A DNA stretch of 64,000 nucleotides from Kaistia adipata DSM 17808 (GTDB lineage Bacteria; Pseudomonadota; Alphaproteobacteria; Rhizobiales; Kaistiaceae), in NCBI RefSeq assembly GCF_000423225.1, contig NZ_AUHO01000006.1:62001-126000 (forward strand), written 5' to 3'. The notes beneath the pieces were generated by a model. That model made no database searches. It worked only from the letters and a program-made list of their open reading frames with translations, and had not been told where the DNA came from. Of the stretch, positions 36,723-46,887 are shown in pieces (within the stretch, counting starts at the first letter, position 1; every line of letters starts with the position of its first letter). The position numbers were made by a program, and so were the translations under genes.

Positions 36723-38144
36723 TCAGATCATCTGGTCGGCGATGCGGCCGAGGCTCTCGTCGCGGCCGAGCACGATCAGAACGTCAAAGATTCCGGGGGA
36801 AGTGGCGCGGCCCGTCAGGGCTGCGCGCAGCGGCTGGGCGATCTTGCCGAGCTTCAGCTCGCGCGTTTCGGCGAACGCCTTCACCGCGGCCTCGGTCGAT
36901 TCGACGGTCCAGTCGGCGACGCCCTCTAGCACCGCGTGCACGTCCTTGAGCAGGTTGCGCGCCGGCACGTCGAGGATGGTCGTCGCCTTTTCGTCGAGGC
37001 TGAGTGGGCGCTGCACCATGAGGAAATTGGCGCCGTCCTTCAGCTCGACCAGCGTCTTGGCGCGCTCCTTCAAACCGGGGAGGGCGAGACGCAGCTGCTC
37101 CGTCTTTTCCGGCGTCAGCGCGACGGACATCGCCTCGCCGCCCGGCAGGTAGGGCAGCGTGTCGAGGAAGGTCTGCATCAGCGTCGCGTCGTCGGTGGCC
37201 CGCATGTAGTGACCGTTCAGGTTCTCGAGCTTGGCGAAGTCGAAGCGCGAGGCCGAGCGGCCGACATCGTCGATGTCGAACCACTCGATCATCTGCTCGA
37301 GCGACATGATCTCGTCGTCGCCATGCGCCCAGCCGAGGCGCACGAGATAGTTGCGCATCGCCTCCGGCAGGTAGCCCATGGCGCGGTAGGCGTCGACGCC
37401 GAGGGCGCCGTGGCGCTTCGACAGCTTGGCGCCGTCCGAGCCGTGGATCAGCGGGATATGCGCCATCACCGGCACCTCCCAGCCCATCGCCTGGTAGATG
37501 ATCATCTGCCGGGCGGCATTGGTCAGGTGGTCGTCGCCGCGGATGACATTGGTCACGCCCATGTCGTGGTCGTCGACGACGACCGAGAGCATGTAGGTCG
37601 GGTTGCCGTCGGAGCGCAGCAGCACGAGGTCGTCGAGATCCTTGTTCGGGATCACGACGCGGCCCTGCACGCGATCCTCGATCACGGTCTCGCCGTCGAG
37701 CGGCGTCTTGATGCGGATGGCGGGCTTGACGCCGGCCGGCGCCTCGGACGGGTCGCGGTCGCGCCAGGTGCCGTCATAGCGCGGGGCGCGGCCCTCGGCG
37801 CGCGCCTTCTCGCGCATCTCGTCGAGCTCCGCGGGCGTGCAGTAGCAGCGATAGGCCTTGCCGGCGGCGAGCAGCTCCTCGACCACCTCGCGATGACGCG
37901 GCGCGCGGGCGAACTGGAACACCGTCTCGCCCTCCCAGTCGAGGCCGAGCCACTTCAGGCCGTCGATGATGGCGTCGATCGCCGCCTCGGTGGAGCGTTC
38001 GCGGTCGGTGTCCTCGATCCGCAGCAGCATCTTGCCGCCCGTATGCTTCGCATAGAGCCAGTTGAACAGGGCTGTGCGCCCGCCGCCGATGTGCAGGAAG
38101 CCGGTGGGCGAGGGAGCGAAACGGGTGACGACCGGTTTGGACAT
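36723..38144 (-). CDS. gltX: Glutamyl-tRNA synthetase
   Basis: It charges tRNA-Glu and, in alphaproteobacteria, often tRNA-Gln for later amidation. The 473-residue protein has the class I HIGH-type motif ([18 protein letters not shown]), [10 protein letters not shown], the CYCTPAELD region and KMSKS-type KLSKRHGA. The start ATG 38144 gives the canonical N-terminus [15 protein letters not shown]; longer open frame upstream overlaps the divergent comEC promoter and is not coding. It is divergent from comEC with 112 bp between starts. Confidence 0.96.
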   Translation of the reverse strand: MSKPVVTRFAPSPTGFLHIGGGRTALFNWLYAKHTGGKMLLRIEDTDRERSTEAAIDAIIDGLKWLGLDWEGETVFQFARAPRHREVVEELLAAGKAYRCYCTPAELDEMREKARAEGRAPRYDGTWRDRDPSEAPAGVKPAIRIKTPLDGETVIEDRVQGRVVIPNKDLDDLVLLRSDGNPTYMLSVVVDDHDMGVTNVIRGDDHLTNAARQMIIYQAMGWEVPVMAHIPLIHGSDGAKLSKRHGALGVDAYRAMGYLPEAMRNYLVRLGWAHGDDEIMSLEQMIEWFDIDDVGRSASRFDFAKLENLNGHYMRATDDATLMQTFLDTLPYLPGGEAMSVALTPEKTEQLRLALPGLKERAKTLVELKDGANFLMVQRPLSLDEKATTILDVPARNLLKDVHAVLEGVADWTVESTEAAVKAFAETRELKLGKIAQPLRAALTGRATSPGIFDVLIVLGRDESLGRIADQMI

Positions 38145-38256
38145 GGGGGAGTTCCAGATGTGCTTGAGGCCGCGACGCGGCCCCGGATTCTCGCCACTCG
38201 GCGATCTGTGGCCGGTCATGTAGCATAGGGGCGTGCTTGGGCGAAAGGCGGGGGCC

Positions 38257-40854
38257 ATGGCCGAAAGCGATCCGCGCGGGATTGGGGGCGTCCGCGATCC
38301 GCCCGAGGCTGGACAAGCCTTCCGCGAACTCGCCCCCGACGCCTCCGTCGCGAGGCGCGCCGCGGCCCGTTTTGATCGCTTCCGGACCGGCGCGGGTGCC
38401 TGGCTGGAGCGCGAAATCGAGGCCGGGCGAGGCTTCCTGTGGCTGCCGGTCGCCTTCGGCGCGGGCACGCTCGTCTATTTCGCGCTGCCCTCGGAACCCT
38501 CCGTCACCGCGCTCGTCCTGCTTGCCCTGGCGCTCTGGGGGCTCGCCCTGGCGCGCCGCAATCGCACCGCCGCCGTCCGGCTGGTGATGATCCTCGCCAT
38601 GGCGGCGAGCGGCGCGGCGGCGATCAAGCTGCGCACCGACTATCTCGCCACCCGCGTGCTGGAGCGCCAGGTATCGGGAACGCTGACCGGCTGGGTCGAG
38701 GAGCGCAAGGCACGCCGCGGCGGCTATCGGCTGACCATCCGGGTCGCGAGCCTCGAGGCCAAGCGGGTGACGACGGTTCCGCAGCGGGTCAATGTCACGG
38801 TCCGGGGCAAGGACGTTCCGCGCGTCGGCGAGGGCGTCAAGCTGCTGGCGCGGCTCCGCCCGGCCTCCGGCCCGGTCCTGCCCGGCGGCTATGATTTCGC
38901 GCGCGATTCCTATTATCGCGGCATCGGCGCGACCGGCTTCGCCTATGGCGCGGCGACGCGGATCGATCTCGGGCCGGCGCCGCTGTCGATCCGGCTGCGG
39001 GCGCCGCTGGAGCTCGTACGCGAGGCGATCCGCGCGCGGATCGCCGATACGCTTTCCGGCGATACCCGCCACGTCGCCACGGCGCTGATCATCGGCGACG
39101 CCGGCGGGCTTTCCGAGACGACGGAAGAGGAACTGCGCGACTCCGGCCTCGCGCATGTGCTCTCGGTCTCCGGGCTGCACATGGCGATCGTCTCCGGCTT
39201 CATCTTCTGGGTGGTCCGCGCCGGGCTGGCGCTGTCGCCGGCGCTCGCGCTCCGCCATCCGATCCGCAAATGGGCGGCGGTCGCGGCACTGCTGCTGACC
39301 GGTTTCTATCTGCTGATCTCCGGCCTCGACGTCGCGGCGCAGCGCTCCTTCATCATGATGGCGATCGCCTATCTCGCCATCCTCGTCGACCGGCGGGCGA
39401 TCTCGATGCGCAATGTCGCGCTGGCGGCGCTTGTCATCCTGGCGCTCGCGCCGGAGAGCATCCTGTCGGCGAGCTTCCAGATGTCGTTCGCCGCGACGAT
39501 GGCGCTCGTCGCCGGCTTCGAGTGGATCGCGGCGCATCGACGCTCGCCGGAGGGCAGGGTCGCCCTGCGGCGCGGTCGCGTGGCGGCGGCGTCGCGCTGG
39601 GCGGGAATCTTCATCGGCGGCATGGCGGCGACGTCGCTGCTCGGCGGGCTCGGCACCACGCCCTTCGCGCTCTATCACTTCCAGCGCATGGCGCCGCTCT
39701 CGATCCTCGCCAATGTCGCGGCGATGCCGGTCACCGATTTTCTCGTCATGCCGGCCGCGCTGCTCGCCGTGCTTGCCATGCCGTTCGGGCTGGAGGCGCC
39801 GCTCCTCGTCGCGGTCGGCTGGGGCGTCGACGCGATGCTCGCCGTCGCCGCGACCGTCAGCGCCTGGTCGGCGCAATCCGGCATGGCGGCGATGCCGGGG
39901 GCGGCGGCGCTTCTCCTTTTCGTCGGTGGATTCGTCTGGCTGGCGCTCTGGCGCGAACGCTGGCGGCTCGCCGGGCTCGTGCCGATGGCTGCCGGCGGAT
40001 TGCTGGCCTTCCTGCCGGCGCAGCCGGACCTTCTCGTCAGCGCCGACGGTCGACAACTGGCGCTCCGGGGCGCGGACGGCCGCTACCAGATCGTCGCCGC
40101 CAAGCAGGATCGCTTCACCACCAGCCTGTGGCTGCGCGCCGATGGCGATCCGCGCGACGCGGCCGGTCCCGGCGTCGTCAGGAAGGAGGGCTGCGATGCG
40201 GCGGGCTGCATTGGCCTCCTGCCCACCGGCCCCTTGGTGGCGCTCGCCCTCGATCGCGCCGCCTTCGAAGAGGATTGTCGCCGCGCGATGCTGGTGGTGA
40301 CGCCGCTTGTCGCGCCCGAGCGCTGCGGCGCGCATGCGATCGTCATCGATCGCGCCGTCCTGGCCCGATCCGGCTCGATCGCGCTTTCGTATCGGGACGG
40401 CGCGCTTCTGGCCGTGCCGCCAGCGACGCACGAGGATCAGCCCGAGACCGTCGCGGATCCGGCCGCGCGCGACGTCGGCGCGGGCGTGTCGGCGGAGACG
40501 CCGCCCGACATCGGGGTCGCGGCGTTGCCGTTGCCGGACCCGGGCGGGGAGGCGGGTGAAGAGGGCGACTTTTCCGCCCAGCCGGAGGCGGGCGATGCAC
40601 CCTCCGACGCGGCCCAGCTGGCCGTGGCGGAACTCGCGGGGTCTAGGGAGCCGCAAACGTCCGACCCGCCGGACGAGCCTGTCTCACCAACGCGCTATGC
40701 CGGGATCGAACGTTCCGAGATGGACGAGGACGTCTTCGTCGCGCCGGCGGCCATCCCGAACGACCCCGGCGCCTCGGCAACCGAACGGCTTGCCGCGCGG
40801 TTCGAGATCCGCGCGGCCTATCGGCCGGTGCGACGGCCCTGGATGCCGCGTTAG
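38257..40854 (+). CDS. comEC: ComEC/Rec2 family membrane protein
   Basis: ComEC is the inner-membrane channel for single-stranded DNA in natural transformation. The 865-residue protein has a DUF4131-type N-terminal region (two or three helices, then an OB-like soluble part), and the Competence domain with [15 protein letters not shown] near residues 303-317 and many following helices. There is no metallo-beta-lactamase domain; after the membrane core comes a degenerate domain and an acidic, Pro/Ala-rich tail of about 140 residues (from 725). ATG 38257 (GGCGGGGG upstream) is preferred to GTG 38233. Its neighbours gltX, lexA and gltA match other rhizobia. Competence is not implied by this gene alone. 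Confidence 0.9.
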   Translation: MAESDPRGIGGVRDPPEAGQAFRELAPDASVARRAAARFDRFRTGAGAWLEREIEAGRGFLWLPVAFGAGTLVYFALPSEPSVTALVLLALALWGLALARRNRTAAVRLVMILAMAASGAAAIKLRTDYLATRVLERQVSGTLTGWVEERKARRGGYRLTIRVASLEAKRVTTVPQRVNVTVRGKDVPRVGEGVKLLARLRPASGPVLPGGYDFARDSYYRGIGATGFAYGAATRIDLGPAPLSIRLRAPLELVREAIRARIADTLSGDTRHVATALIIGDAGGLSETTEEELRDSGLAHVLSVSGLHMAIVSGFIFWVVRAGLALSPALALRHPIRKWAAVAALLLTGFYLLISGLDVAAQRSFIMMAIAYLAILVDRRAISMRNVALAALVILALAPESILSASFQMSFAATMALVAGFEWIAAHRRSPEGRVALRRGRVAAASRWAGIFIGGMAATSLLGGLGTTPFALYHFQRMAPLSILANVAAMPVTDFLVMPAALLAVLAMPFGLEAPLLVAVGWGVDAMLAVAATVSAWSAQSGMAAMPGAAALLLFVGGFVWLALWRERWRLAGLVPMAAGGLLAFLPAQPDLLVSADGRQLALRGADGRYQIVAAKQDRFTTSLWLRADGDPRDAAGPGVVRKEGCDAAGCIGLLPTGPLVALALDRAAFEEDCRRAMLVVTPLVAPERCGAHAIVIDRAVLARSGSIALSYRDGALLAVPPATHEDQPETVADPAARDVGAGVSAETPPDIGVAALPLPDPGGEAGEEGDFSAQPEAGDAPSDAAQLAVAELAGSREPQTSDPPDEPVSPTRYAGIERSEMDEDVFVAPAAIPNDPGASATERLAARFEIRAAYRPVRRPWMPR

Positions 40855-40970
40855 GGCACTTCAGCGTTTCATGGAAACACCGAAATACCCGAACTCCTTG
40901 CCGGATCGCGTCTTCGTCACGCGAACCGGTATCCATCTCGCTCGAAAACGCCCTATAGGCGCGTCGGCGA

Positions 40971-41675
40971 TCAGTAGGTCCGCAGCAGGCCGACCAGCTT
41001 GCCCTGAATGCGCACGCGGTCGGGCCCGAAGATGCGCGTCTCGTAGGCCGGGTTGGCGGCCTCGAGCGCGATCGAGGCGCCCTTGCGGCGGAGCCGCTTC
41101 AGCGTCGCCTCTTCCTCGTCGACCAGCGCCACCACGATGTCGCCGGAATCGGCATTGTCGCTCTTCTTGATCAGCACAGTGTCGCCGTCGAGAATGCCGG
41201 CCTCGATCATCGAGTCGCCGCGTACCTCGAGCGCGAAATGCTCGCCCGCGCGCAGCATTTCCGGCGGCACGGCGATGGAATGGCTCTGCGTCTGGATGGC
41301 CGAGATCGGCACGCCGGCGGCGATCCGGCCCATCACCGGGACCACGACGGGGGCGGCGAGGTCGGGCATTTCCTCGACCGGGCGGATCTTGCCGAGGCTG
41401 CCTTCGATGACGCTGGGCGAGAAGGCCTGCTTCTTCGGCCGCGCCAGCGTCGGCGCCATTGCCTCCGGCAGGCGGACCACCTCGAGCGCGCGGGCCCGGT
41501 TGGGCAGGCGACGGATGAAGCCACGCTCCTCCAGCGCCTTGATCAGGCGATGGATGCCGGATTTCGACCGGAGGTCGAGTGCGTCCTTCATTTCGTCGAA
41601 GGAGGGAGGAACGCCGGCTTCCTTCAGTCGCTCGTGGATGAACATGAGGAGTTCATACTGCTTCCGAGTGAGCAT
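40971..41675 (-). CDS. lexA: SOS repressor LexA
   Basis: This is the repressor of the DNA-damage response. The 234-residue protein has the N-terminal winged helix ([20 protein letters not shown], with [14 protein letters not shown]), the self-cleavage Ala-Gly site in [11 protein letters not shown], the catalytic Ser in [10 protein letters not shown] and Lys in ATLKRLRR. The start ATG 41675 gives the canonical MLTRKQ N-terminus; an in-frame GTG at 41702 would add nine unusual residues. Its promoter carries a LexA box, so autoregulation is expected. It converges with comEC. Confidence 0.97.
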   Translation of the reverse strand: MLTRKQYELLMFIHERLKEAGVPPSFDEMKDALDLRSKSGIHRLIKALEERGFIRRLPNRARALEVVRLPEAMAPTLARPKKQAFSPSVIEGSLGKIRPVEEMPDLAAPVVVPVMGRIAAGVPISAIQTQSHSIAVPPEMLRAGEHFALEVRGDSMIEAGILDGDTVLIKKSDNADSGDIVVALVDEEEATLKRLRRKGASIALEAANPAYETRIFGPDRVRIQGKLVGLLRTY

Positions 41676-41740
41676 CTCGTTCTCGCGCTGCGGCCTTACC
41701 AAGGGACGACGATCGAATCATCGCGGTACAAAACACGAAC

Positions 41741-41769
41741 AGAATAGCTGTTCCCCATGTGTTCCGCAA
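41741..41769 (-). promoter_or_regulatory. lexA promoter
   Basis: Read on the minus strand, TTGCGG (41769-41764), a 17-bp spacer and TATTCT (41746-41741) form a sigma70-type promoter about 65 bp before the lexA start. The LexA box lies inside the spacer, the ideal place for repression. Confidence 0.65.
41750..41764. promoter_or_regulatory. LexA (SOS) box
   Basis: GTTC-N7-GTTC matches exactly the alphaproteobacterial LexA consensus (GAAC-N7-GAAC on the other strand). It overlaps the lexA promoter spacer. A neighbouring palindrome, GAACAG-N5-CTGTTC (41737-41753), shares its first GTTC half. Confidence 0.85.
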
Positions 41770-41779
41770 GGTAGGCCCC

Positions 41780-41807
41780 GCTCGGGCGGCGCCACGCCGC
41801 TCCGAGC
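41780..41807 (-). terminator. Hairpin after napC
   Basis: GCTCGG (41780-41785) pairs with CCGAGC (41802-41807), with an inner CGGC/GCCG pair. It lies just past the napC stop on the minus strand. With no T-run it is a tentative terminator of the nap operon. Confidence 0.35.
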
Positions 41808-41815
41808 CGGCGCGG

Positions 41816-42520
41816 TCAGCGCGCCTCGATGTTGGCGGCGTAGCTTTGCAGCGCGCGCTCCGGCGCGTGCCAGGAGACGTTGCCGCCGGCGTTGAACTCG
41901 GGCGGCGTCTTCCAGCCGGGCTCGATGCCGGTCATGTCCGGCAACAGATGCGCGATTCCCTTGTGGCAGTCGATACAGGTTTTCTCGCCCGAGACGAGGA
42001 AGCGGCTGTGGATCTCGGCGGCGCGCCGGGTCTGCTTGGTGAAGTCCATTGCCACCGAGGAATGGCAGTTTCGGCATTCGAGCGAGTCGTTCGCCTTCAG
42101 CCGCGCCCATTCGTGCTTGGCGAGCTGGAGGCGATGGTCGAGGAACTTCTCGCGCGTCGAGATGGTGCCGAAAAGCTTGCCCCAGACCTCCTTCGACGCC
42201 TGCATCTTGCGGGCTATCTTGTGGGTCCAGTTGTGCGGCACGTGGCAATCGGGACAGCTCGCCCGAACGCCGGAGCGGTTGGAGAAATGGATGGTCTGGG
42301 TCAGCTCCTGATAGACGTTGTCGCGCATCTCGTGGCAGGAGACGCAGAACTTCTCGGTGTTGGTGACCTCGAGCGCCGTGTTGAAGCCGCCCCAGAAGAT
42401 GACGCCGCAGAGGAAGCCGCCGAGCGTCAGGAAGCCGAGGCTGAGATATGCGCTCGGCCGGCTGATGATGCGCCAGAACCAGACCACGAGGTCCCACAGG
42501 CGGCGGATGAGAGCCCGCAT
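41816..42520 (-). CDS. napC: NapC/NirT-type tetrahaem cytochrome c
   Basis: This membrane quinol dehydrogenase passes electrons from ubiquinol to the periplasmic nitrate reductase NapAB. The 234-residue protein has one N-terminal membrane anchor (residues about 25-45) and four haem motifs: CVSCH, CPDCH, CRNCH and CIDCH. ATG 42520 has GGGGAAG upstream. It is the last gene of napEDABC, 12 bp after napB. Confidence 0.96.
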   Translation of the reverse strand: MRALIRRLWDLVVWFWRIISRPSAYLSLGFLTLGGFLCGVIFWGGFNTALEVTNTEKFCVSCHEMRDNVYQELTQTIHFSNRSGVRASCPDCHVPHNWTHKIARKMQASKEVWGKLFGTISTREKFLDHRLQLAKHEWARLKANDSLECRNCHSSVAMDFTKQTRRAAEIHSRFLVSGEKTCIDCHKGIAHLLPDMTGIEPGWKTPPEFNAGGNVSWHAPERALQSYAANIEAR

Positions 42521-42532
42521 GATCTTCCCCCG

Positions 42533-43033
42533 CTACGGCTTCGGTCCGATGTCGTTGGCGTCCTGGAACAGGTTTGGCACCAGCGGCCGCGCGTCGGTCT
42601 GCTGGACATGGCAGGCGGTGCAGAAATAACGCCGCGGCGTCACGTCCGAGAGCACCTGGCCGTCGCGATCCTGGAAATGGGTGATGCTGATCATCGGCGC
42701 GCCGGAGCCCTCGGTGAACTCGCGCTTGTGGCAGTCGAGGCAGCGATTGGTGTTGACGGTCAACTGGTAGCCGTCGATGGCGTGCGGGATGATCGGCGGC
42801 TGTTCGGGGTAGTTGCGCATGCGGCGGACGTCGTCGACGACCGGCCGGGCGAGGGCGGGGACGGGCACCTCGCTCATCGGCGCCGCCTCGCCGGTGACGC
42901 GCGGCACGATCTGGATCGGCGCCGCGTCCTGCGAGAGCGCGCCGCAGGCGAAGACGATCAGGCCGGCCAGCGCGGCGCCGAGCGCCGTGCTGCGCTGCGT
43001 CAGGCCTAGACGGAGACGATCTTGACCGCGCAT
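42533..43033 (-). CDS. napB: Dihaem cytochrome c subunit of nitrate reductase, NapB
   Basis: This is the small electron-transfer subunit of periplasmic nitrate reductase. The 166-residue precursor has a signal peptide (arginine-rich n-region, [18 protein letters not shown], cleavage near residue 35) and two haem motifs, CLDCH and CTACH. There is no ATG, GTG or TTG after the napA stop that leaves a signal peptide, so ATG 43033, inside the last codons of napA (28-bp overlap), is the best start. Coupled translation of the two subunits is likely. Confidence 0.9.
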   Translation of the reverse strand: MRGQDRLRLGLTQRSTALGAALAGLIVFACGALSQDAAPIQIVPRVTGEAAPMSEVPVPALARPVVDDVRRMRNYPEQPPIIPHAIDGYQLTVNTNRCLDCHKREFTEGSGAPMISITHFQDRDGQVLSDVTPRRYFCTACHVQQTDARPLVPNLFQDANDIGPKP

Positions 43034-45501
43034 TTCTTGAAATCCGTCTGCTTGGAGATGGGATCCGTCGCGTCGAGCGTGGCCTTGTTGATGAGCTGGC
43101 TGGCGTCGAACCAGGGGACGAAGACGACGCCGGGCGGCATGCGGTTGCGGCCGCGCGTCTCGACCCGGGTGCGGATCTCGCCGCGCCGCGAGATCACGCG
43201 GATCTCGGCGCCCTGGTTGATGCCGCGCTTGCGGGCGTCCTCGGCGTTCATGAAGCAGCGGGCGCCGGGGAAGGCCTTGTAGAGCTCGGGCACGCGCATG
43301 GTCATCGAGCCGGAATGCCAATGCTCGAGCACGCGGCCGGTCACCAGCCAGACGTCATACTCCTCGTCCGGCGATTCCGCCGGCGGCTCGTAGGGCACGG
43401 CCAGGATGCGCGCCTTGCCATCCTTGTTGCCGTAGAACTCGATGCCCTTGCCGGGCTTCACATAGGGGTCGAGCCCCTCGCGGTAGCGCCAGAGCGTCTC
43501 CTTGCCGTCGACGACCGGCCAGCGCAGGCCGCGCACCTCGTGATAGAGGTCGTAGGGCCCGAGATCGTGGCCGTGGCCGCGGCCGAAGCTGGCATATTCC
43601 TCGAACAGGCCCTTGTGCACGTAGAAGCCGAAATCGGCGGATTCGGCGTTGTCGTAGGCGGGGTCCATGTCGCTCAGCGGGAAGCGGTCGACATGGCCGT
43701 TCTTGAACAGCACGTCGAACAGCGTCAGCCCGCGATAGTTCGGATTGGCGTCGAGGATCTCGGCCGGCCAGACCTCGTCGGTGGTGAAGCGCTTGGAGAA
43801 CTCCATCAGCTGCCACAGGTCGGAGCGCGCCTCGCCCGGCGCCTTGACCAGCTGGTGCCAGACATGGGTGCGCCGCTCGGCATTGCCGTAGGCGCCTTCC
43901 TTCTCGACCCACATGGCGGCCGGCAGGATCAGGTCGGCGGCGAGTGCCGTGACCGTCGGATAGGCATCCGAGACGACGATGAAATTGTCGGGGTTGCGGT
44001 AGCCGGGATAGGTCTCGTTCGAGTCGTTGGGGGCGGCCTGCAGGTTGTTGTTGACCTGGATCCAGTAGAAATTGAGCTTGCCGTCCTTGAGCATGCGATC
44101 CTGCTCGACCGCGTGGTAGCCGGGCTTTTCCGGGATGATGCCGGCGGGGACGCGCCAGATCTCCTCGGCGTGCTTGCGGTGCTCGGGATTGACCACCGTC
44201 ATGTCGGCCGGCAGGCGATGCGCGAAGGTGCCGACCTCGCGTGCCGTGCCGCAGGCCGAGGGCTGGCCGGTCAGCGAGAACGGGCTGTTGCCGGGCTCCG
44301 AGATCTTCCCCGTCAGCAGATGCAGGTTGTAGACGAGCTGGTTGGCCCAGACGCCGCGCACGTGCTGGTTGAAGCCCATCGTCCAGAGTGACACCACCTT
44401 CCGCTTGGGGTCGGCGTAGAGCTCGGCCAGTTGCTCGAGGAAGCCCGGCTCGACGCCGGTCAGCTCGGAGACCTTGTCGAGCGTGTAGTCCCTGACGAAG
44501 GCGGCGTAGGCCTCGAAGTCGATCGGCGTCGTCGCCGCCGGGTCCTCGGCCTTGCGCGCCGCCACCTCGCGCGGGTCGTCCGGCCGGAGGCCGTAGCCGA
44601 TCTCCGTCGCGCCGCGCAGGAAGGTCGTGTGCTTATCGACGAAATCCGTGTTCACCCGGCCGGTGGTGATGATGTGGTTGGCGATGTAGTTGAGGATCGC
44701 GAGATCCGTGCCCGGCTTGAAGACGATCGGAATGTCGGCGAGATCGGCGCTGCGATTGGTGAAGGTAGAGAGCACCGCTACCTTCACATGCGGGTAGCCG
44801 AGCCGGCGGTCGGCGACGCGCGTCCACAGGATCGGGTGCATCTCGGCCATGTTCGAGCCCCAGAGCACGAAGGCGTCGGTGGCCTCGAAATCGTCGTAGC
44901 AGCCCATCGGCTCGTCCATGCCGAAGGTGCGCATGAAGGCGTAGGCGGCGGACGCCATGCAGTGGCGGGCGTTGGGGTCGAGATTGTTGGAGCGGAAGCC
45001 GGCGCGCATCAGCTTGGTGGCGGCGTAGCCCTCGAAGATGGTCCACTGGCCGGAGCCGAACATGCCGAGCGCGGTCGGGCCCTTCTCCTTCAGCACGCGC
45101 TTCGCCTGCGCCGCCATGGTGTCGAAGGCCTCGTCCCAGGAGACCGGCGTGAATTCGCCGTCCTTGGCGTAGACGCCGTCCTTCTTGCGCAAAAGCGGCT
45201 GTGTCAGCCGGTCGGCGCCATACATGATCTTGGACAGGAAGTAGCCCTTGACGCAGTTCAGGCCGCGATTGACGTCGGCCTTCATGTCGCCGTGGGTCGC
45301 CACCACCTTGCCGCTCTTGACGCCGACCATGACGCCGCAGCCGGTGCCGCAGAAGCGGCAGGGCGCCTTCGACCAGGTGATCTGCAACGCCTCGACCCCG
45401 CCGGAGACGGGCTGTGCAATGGCGGGCTCCGCCATGTTGGCGGCGGCTGCCGCGATGCCCGCGGCCTGTACCTTCAGCAACTCGCGACGGGAAAGCGTCA
45501 T
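43006..45501 (-). CDS. napA: Periplasmic nitrate reductase catalytic subunit NapA
   Basis: It reduces nitrate to nitrite using bis-MGD molybdenum and one 4Fe-4S cluster. The 831-residue precursor has a Tat signal (SRRELLK), the cluster motif CRFCGTGC...NCVKG (near residues 49-86) and the Mo-ligand Cys in ARHCMASAA (near 180). The C-terminal cofactor domain follows. ATG 45501 is used; GTG 45504 directly before it overlaps the napD stop. The length and motifs are normal, so the enzyme should be functional. Confidence 0.97.
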   Translation of the reverse strand: MTLSRRELLKVQAAGIAAAAANMAEPAIAQPVSGGVEALQITWSKAPCRFCGTGCGVMVGVKSGKVVATHGDMKADVNRGLNCVKGYFLSKIMYGADRLTQPLLRKKDGVYAKDGEFTPVSWDEAFDTMAAQAKRVLKEKGPTALGMFGSGQWTIFEGYAATKLMRAGFRSNNLDPNARHCMASAAYAFMRTFGMDEPMGCYDDFEATDAFVLWGSNMAEMHPILWTRVADRRLGYPHVKVAVLSTFTNRSADLADIPIVFKPGTDLAILNYIANHIITTGRVNTDFVDKHTTFLRGATEIGYGLRPDDPREVAARKAEDPAATTPIDFEAYAAFVRDYTLDKVSELTGVEPGFLEQLAELYADPKRKVVSLWTMGFNQHVRGVWANQLVYNLHLLTGKISEPGNSPFSLTGQPSACGTAREVGTFAHRLPADMTVVNPEHRKHAEEIWRVPAGIIPEKPGYHAVEQDRMLKDGKLNFYWIQVNNNLQAAPNDSNETYPGYRNPDNFIVVSDAYPTVTALAADLILPAAMWVEKEGAYGNAERRTHVWHQLVKAPGEARSDLWQLMEFSKRFTTDEVWPAEILDANPNYRGLTLFDVLFKNGHVDRFPLSDMDPAYDNAESADFGFYVHKGLFEEYASFGRGHGHDLGPYDLYHEVRGLRWPVVDGKETLWRYREGLDPYVKPGKGIEFYGNKDGKARILAVPYEPPAESPDEEYDVWLVTGRVLEHWHSGSMTMRVPELYKAFPGARCFMNAEDARKRGINQGAEIRVISRRGEIRTRVETRGRNRMPPGVVFVPWFDASQLINKATLDATDPISKQTDFKKCAVKIVSV

Positions 45502-45503
45502 CA

Positions 45504-45845
45504 CTAGGCTCCGGGGTCGTCGACGGGTTCGATCTGTTCGAAGACGAGATTGGCCGAGAACACGTCGTCCATCAGGGCGATCGTCGTCAGCCGGCTGCCG
45601 ATCTCGCCGCTGCTGTCGCCTTCCATGACGATGACGATCTTCGACCCTTCGACGCCGTGCACTTCGGTCCTGGGCAGCTCGGCGAGCCGGCTGGCGACCT
45701 CGGCGGCCTGCTCGGGCCGGACCGTCACGACGGCGCTGGAGATGTGGAAGAAGCGCGGGGCGGGGCGCCGGGCCTTGTCGGCCTCGGACAGCACCTGGCC
45801 GGTCAGGAAGGCGCGTCGGTCGATGTCACGATCGTTGATGCGCAT
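45504..45845 (-). CDS. napD: NapD chaperone with an unusual N-terminal extension
   Basis: NapD binds the Tat signal of NapA and delays export until the cofactor is loaded. The 113-residue protein contains the NapD ferredoxin-like fold from residue about 33 ([40 protein letters not shown]). The first 32 residues are extra: [20 protein letters not shown] resembles the RR-containing N-terminus of NapF, whose gene is missing here. ATG 45845 has GAGGG upstream and lies 9 bp after napE, which supports the long form; a GTG at 45794 would give a short form. Confidence 0.88.
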   Translation of the reverse strand: MRINDRDIDRRAFLTGQVLSEADKARRPAPRFFHISSAVVTVRPEQAAEVASRLAELPRTEVHGVEGSKIVIVMEGDSSGEIGSRLTTIALMDDVFSANLVFEQIEPVDDPGA

Positions 45846-45854
45846 GGCCGGCCC

Positions 45855-46034
45855 TCAATGCGGCGGGCCGGGTGGTCCGAGGACCAGTTGCGACATCCAG
45901 ATCAGGAAACCGTAGCCGCCAACGATGCCCACGGCGAGGACCGGCCAGATCACCACGGCCAGTACGAGAAAGGCGATGATTTCGTCCCGCTTGGTTCGCG
46001 AACTGACGGGGCGACCGGCTTCCGCTTCCGACAT
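45855..46034 (-). CDS. napE: NapE, small membrane protein of the nap operon
   Basis: This is a 59-residue protein with one membrane helix (around residues 20-47, IIAFLVLAVVIWPVLAVGIV), preceded by SSRTKRDE and ending in a Pro-rich tail. Size, sequence and first place in the operon match NapE, whose role is unknown. ATG 46034 has GGAAG upstream, and napD starts 9 bp after the stop. It is short enough to be missed by automatic annotation. Confidence 0.88.
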   Translation of the reverse strand: MSEAEAGRPVSSRTKRDEIIAFLVLAVVIWPVLAVGIVGGYGFLIWMSQLVLGPPGPPH

Positions 46035-46284
46035 TCAGACTGGCTTCCATGTGGTTGAGCCGAGCTCAGGCAGGGAGTTCTTGTCTGTATTCGTTCCAGG
46101 GAGCCTAGCCGGACGCAACGTCATCGTCCAGCCCGCAGCCATAGGACGGGACGACGAAAACCGGATCGATGTCTTGGGGCGCTGGTGGCGCGGCGCGGCG
46201 GGACGGGGCGCCGGGGGGAGGCCGGCCGCGGGGGCGCCCGCGGCGGAGACAGGGCGACGCAAGCGGCGCCGCCCTGGGAAAAGC

Positions 46285-46887
46285 TCATGCGAAGACGTGG
46301 GTGACCAGGCCCTGGACGCGCGCGAAGGCGGCGTGGGCGCCGTCGATCATGCGCGCTTCCTCGGCGTCGTCGAGCTCGAGCGCGTCGAGCGCCTCGGTGA
46401 AGGTTCGCCAGTGCAGGCCACGGCCCTCCGGCGCGCCGGCGAGGTGGCGGGCGCCGAAATCCTCGGAAAGACCGATCTTGCCGGCCGCCTTGATCAGGAA
46501 GGCGGCGCCCATGTTGGAGCCTTCGGCGACGTAGAGCCAGCCGAGCGCGGTCGGGATGTCGGCGGTGGCGCCGAAGGCGGGCGGCGCGTCGGCCTGCGGC
46601 GCCGCGATGCCGAGATCGGCAAGATCCTGCTCGACGTCGCCAAAGCGGCGGCGGCCGGCGAGGTCGGGCAACAGGCCGTCGAGCGTCGGGTTGGCGTAGA
46701 GCGCGTCGATGTCGCGATGAAAGGCGTGCTGGACGGCGAGGAACAGGGCATAGCGCTCCTGGCTCTCGAACGGCCGTCCCGCCATGATCGAATGGTCCAG
46801 CCGCTCATGCGTCTCGCGCGTTTCGGCCTTCAGGGTCTTGGCGCGGCTTGCGACGGGCGGGGAGGCCAGATCGATGGGGTCGGACAT
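46285..46887 (-). CDS. Biliverdin-producing haem oxygenase
   Basis: It cleaves haem to biliverdin, CO and iron, serving either iron acquisition or supply of bilin chromophore to a bacteriophytochrome. The 200-residue all-helical protein has the proximal-His segment TRETHERLDH (His27) and the distal-helix glycine pattern LYVAEGSNMGAAFL (near residues 117-130). No phytochrome or haem-uptake gene is adjacent, so the role stays open. It is on the same strand as nap and 250 bp upstream of napE. Confidence 0.85.
   Translation of the reverse strand: MSDPIDLASPPVASRAKTLKAETRETHERLDHSIMAGRPFESQERYALFLAVQHAFHRDIDALYANPTLDGLLPDLAGRRRFGDVEQDLADLGIAAPQADAPPAFGATADIPTALGWLYVAEGSNMGAAFLIKAAGKIGLSEDFGARHLAGAPEGRGLHWRTFTEALDALELDDAEEARMIDGAHAAFARVQGLVTHVFA

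Noticed and set aside
37774-40656. 960-codon minus-strand frame opposite comEC
   Set aside because: Very long, but its translation is Arg/Glu/Asp-rich without domains, while comEC on the other strand is unmistakable.
46055-46069. Possible FixK/Fnr box before napE
   Set aside because: It reads TTGA-N7-TCAG, not TTGA-N6-TCAA, and lies only about 20-35 bp before the start codon.
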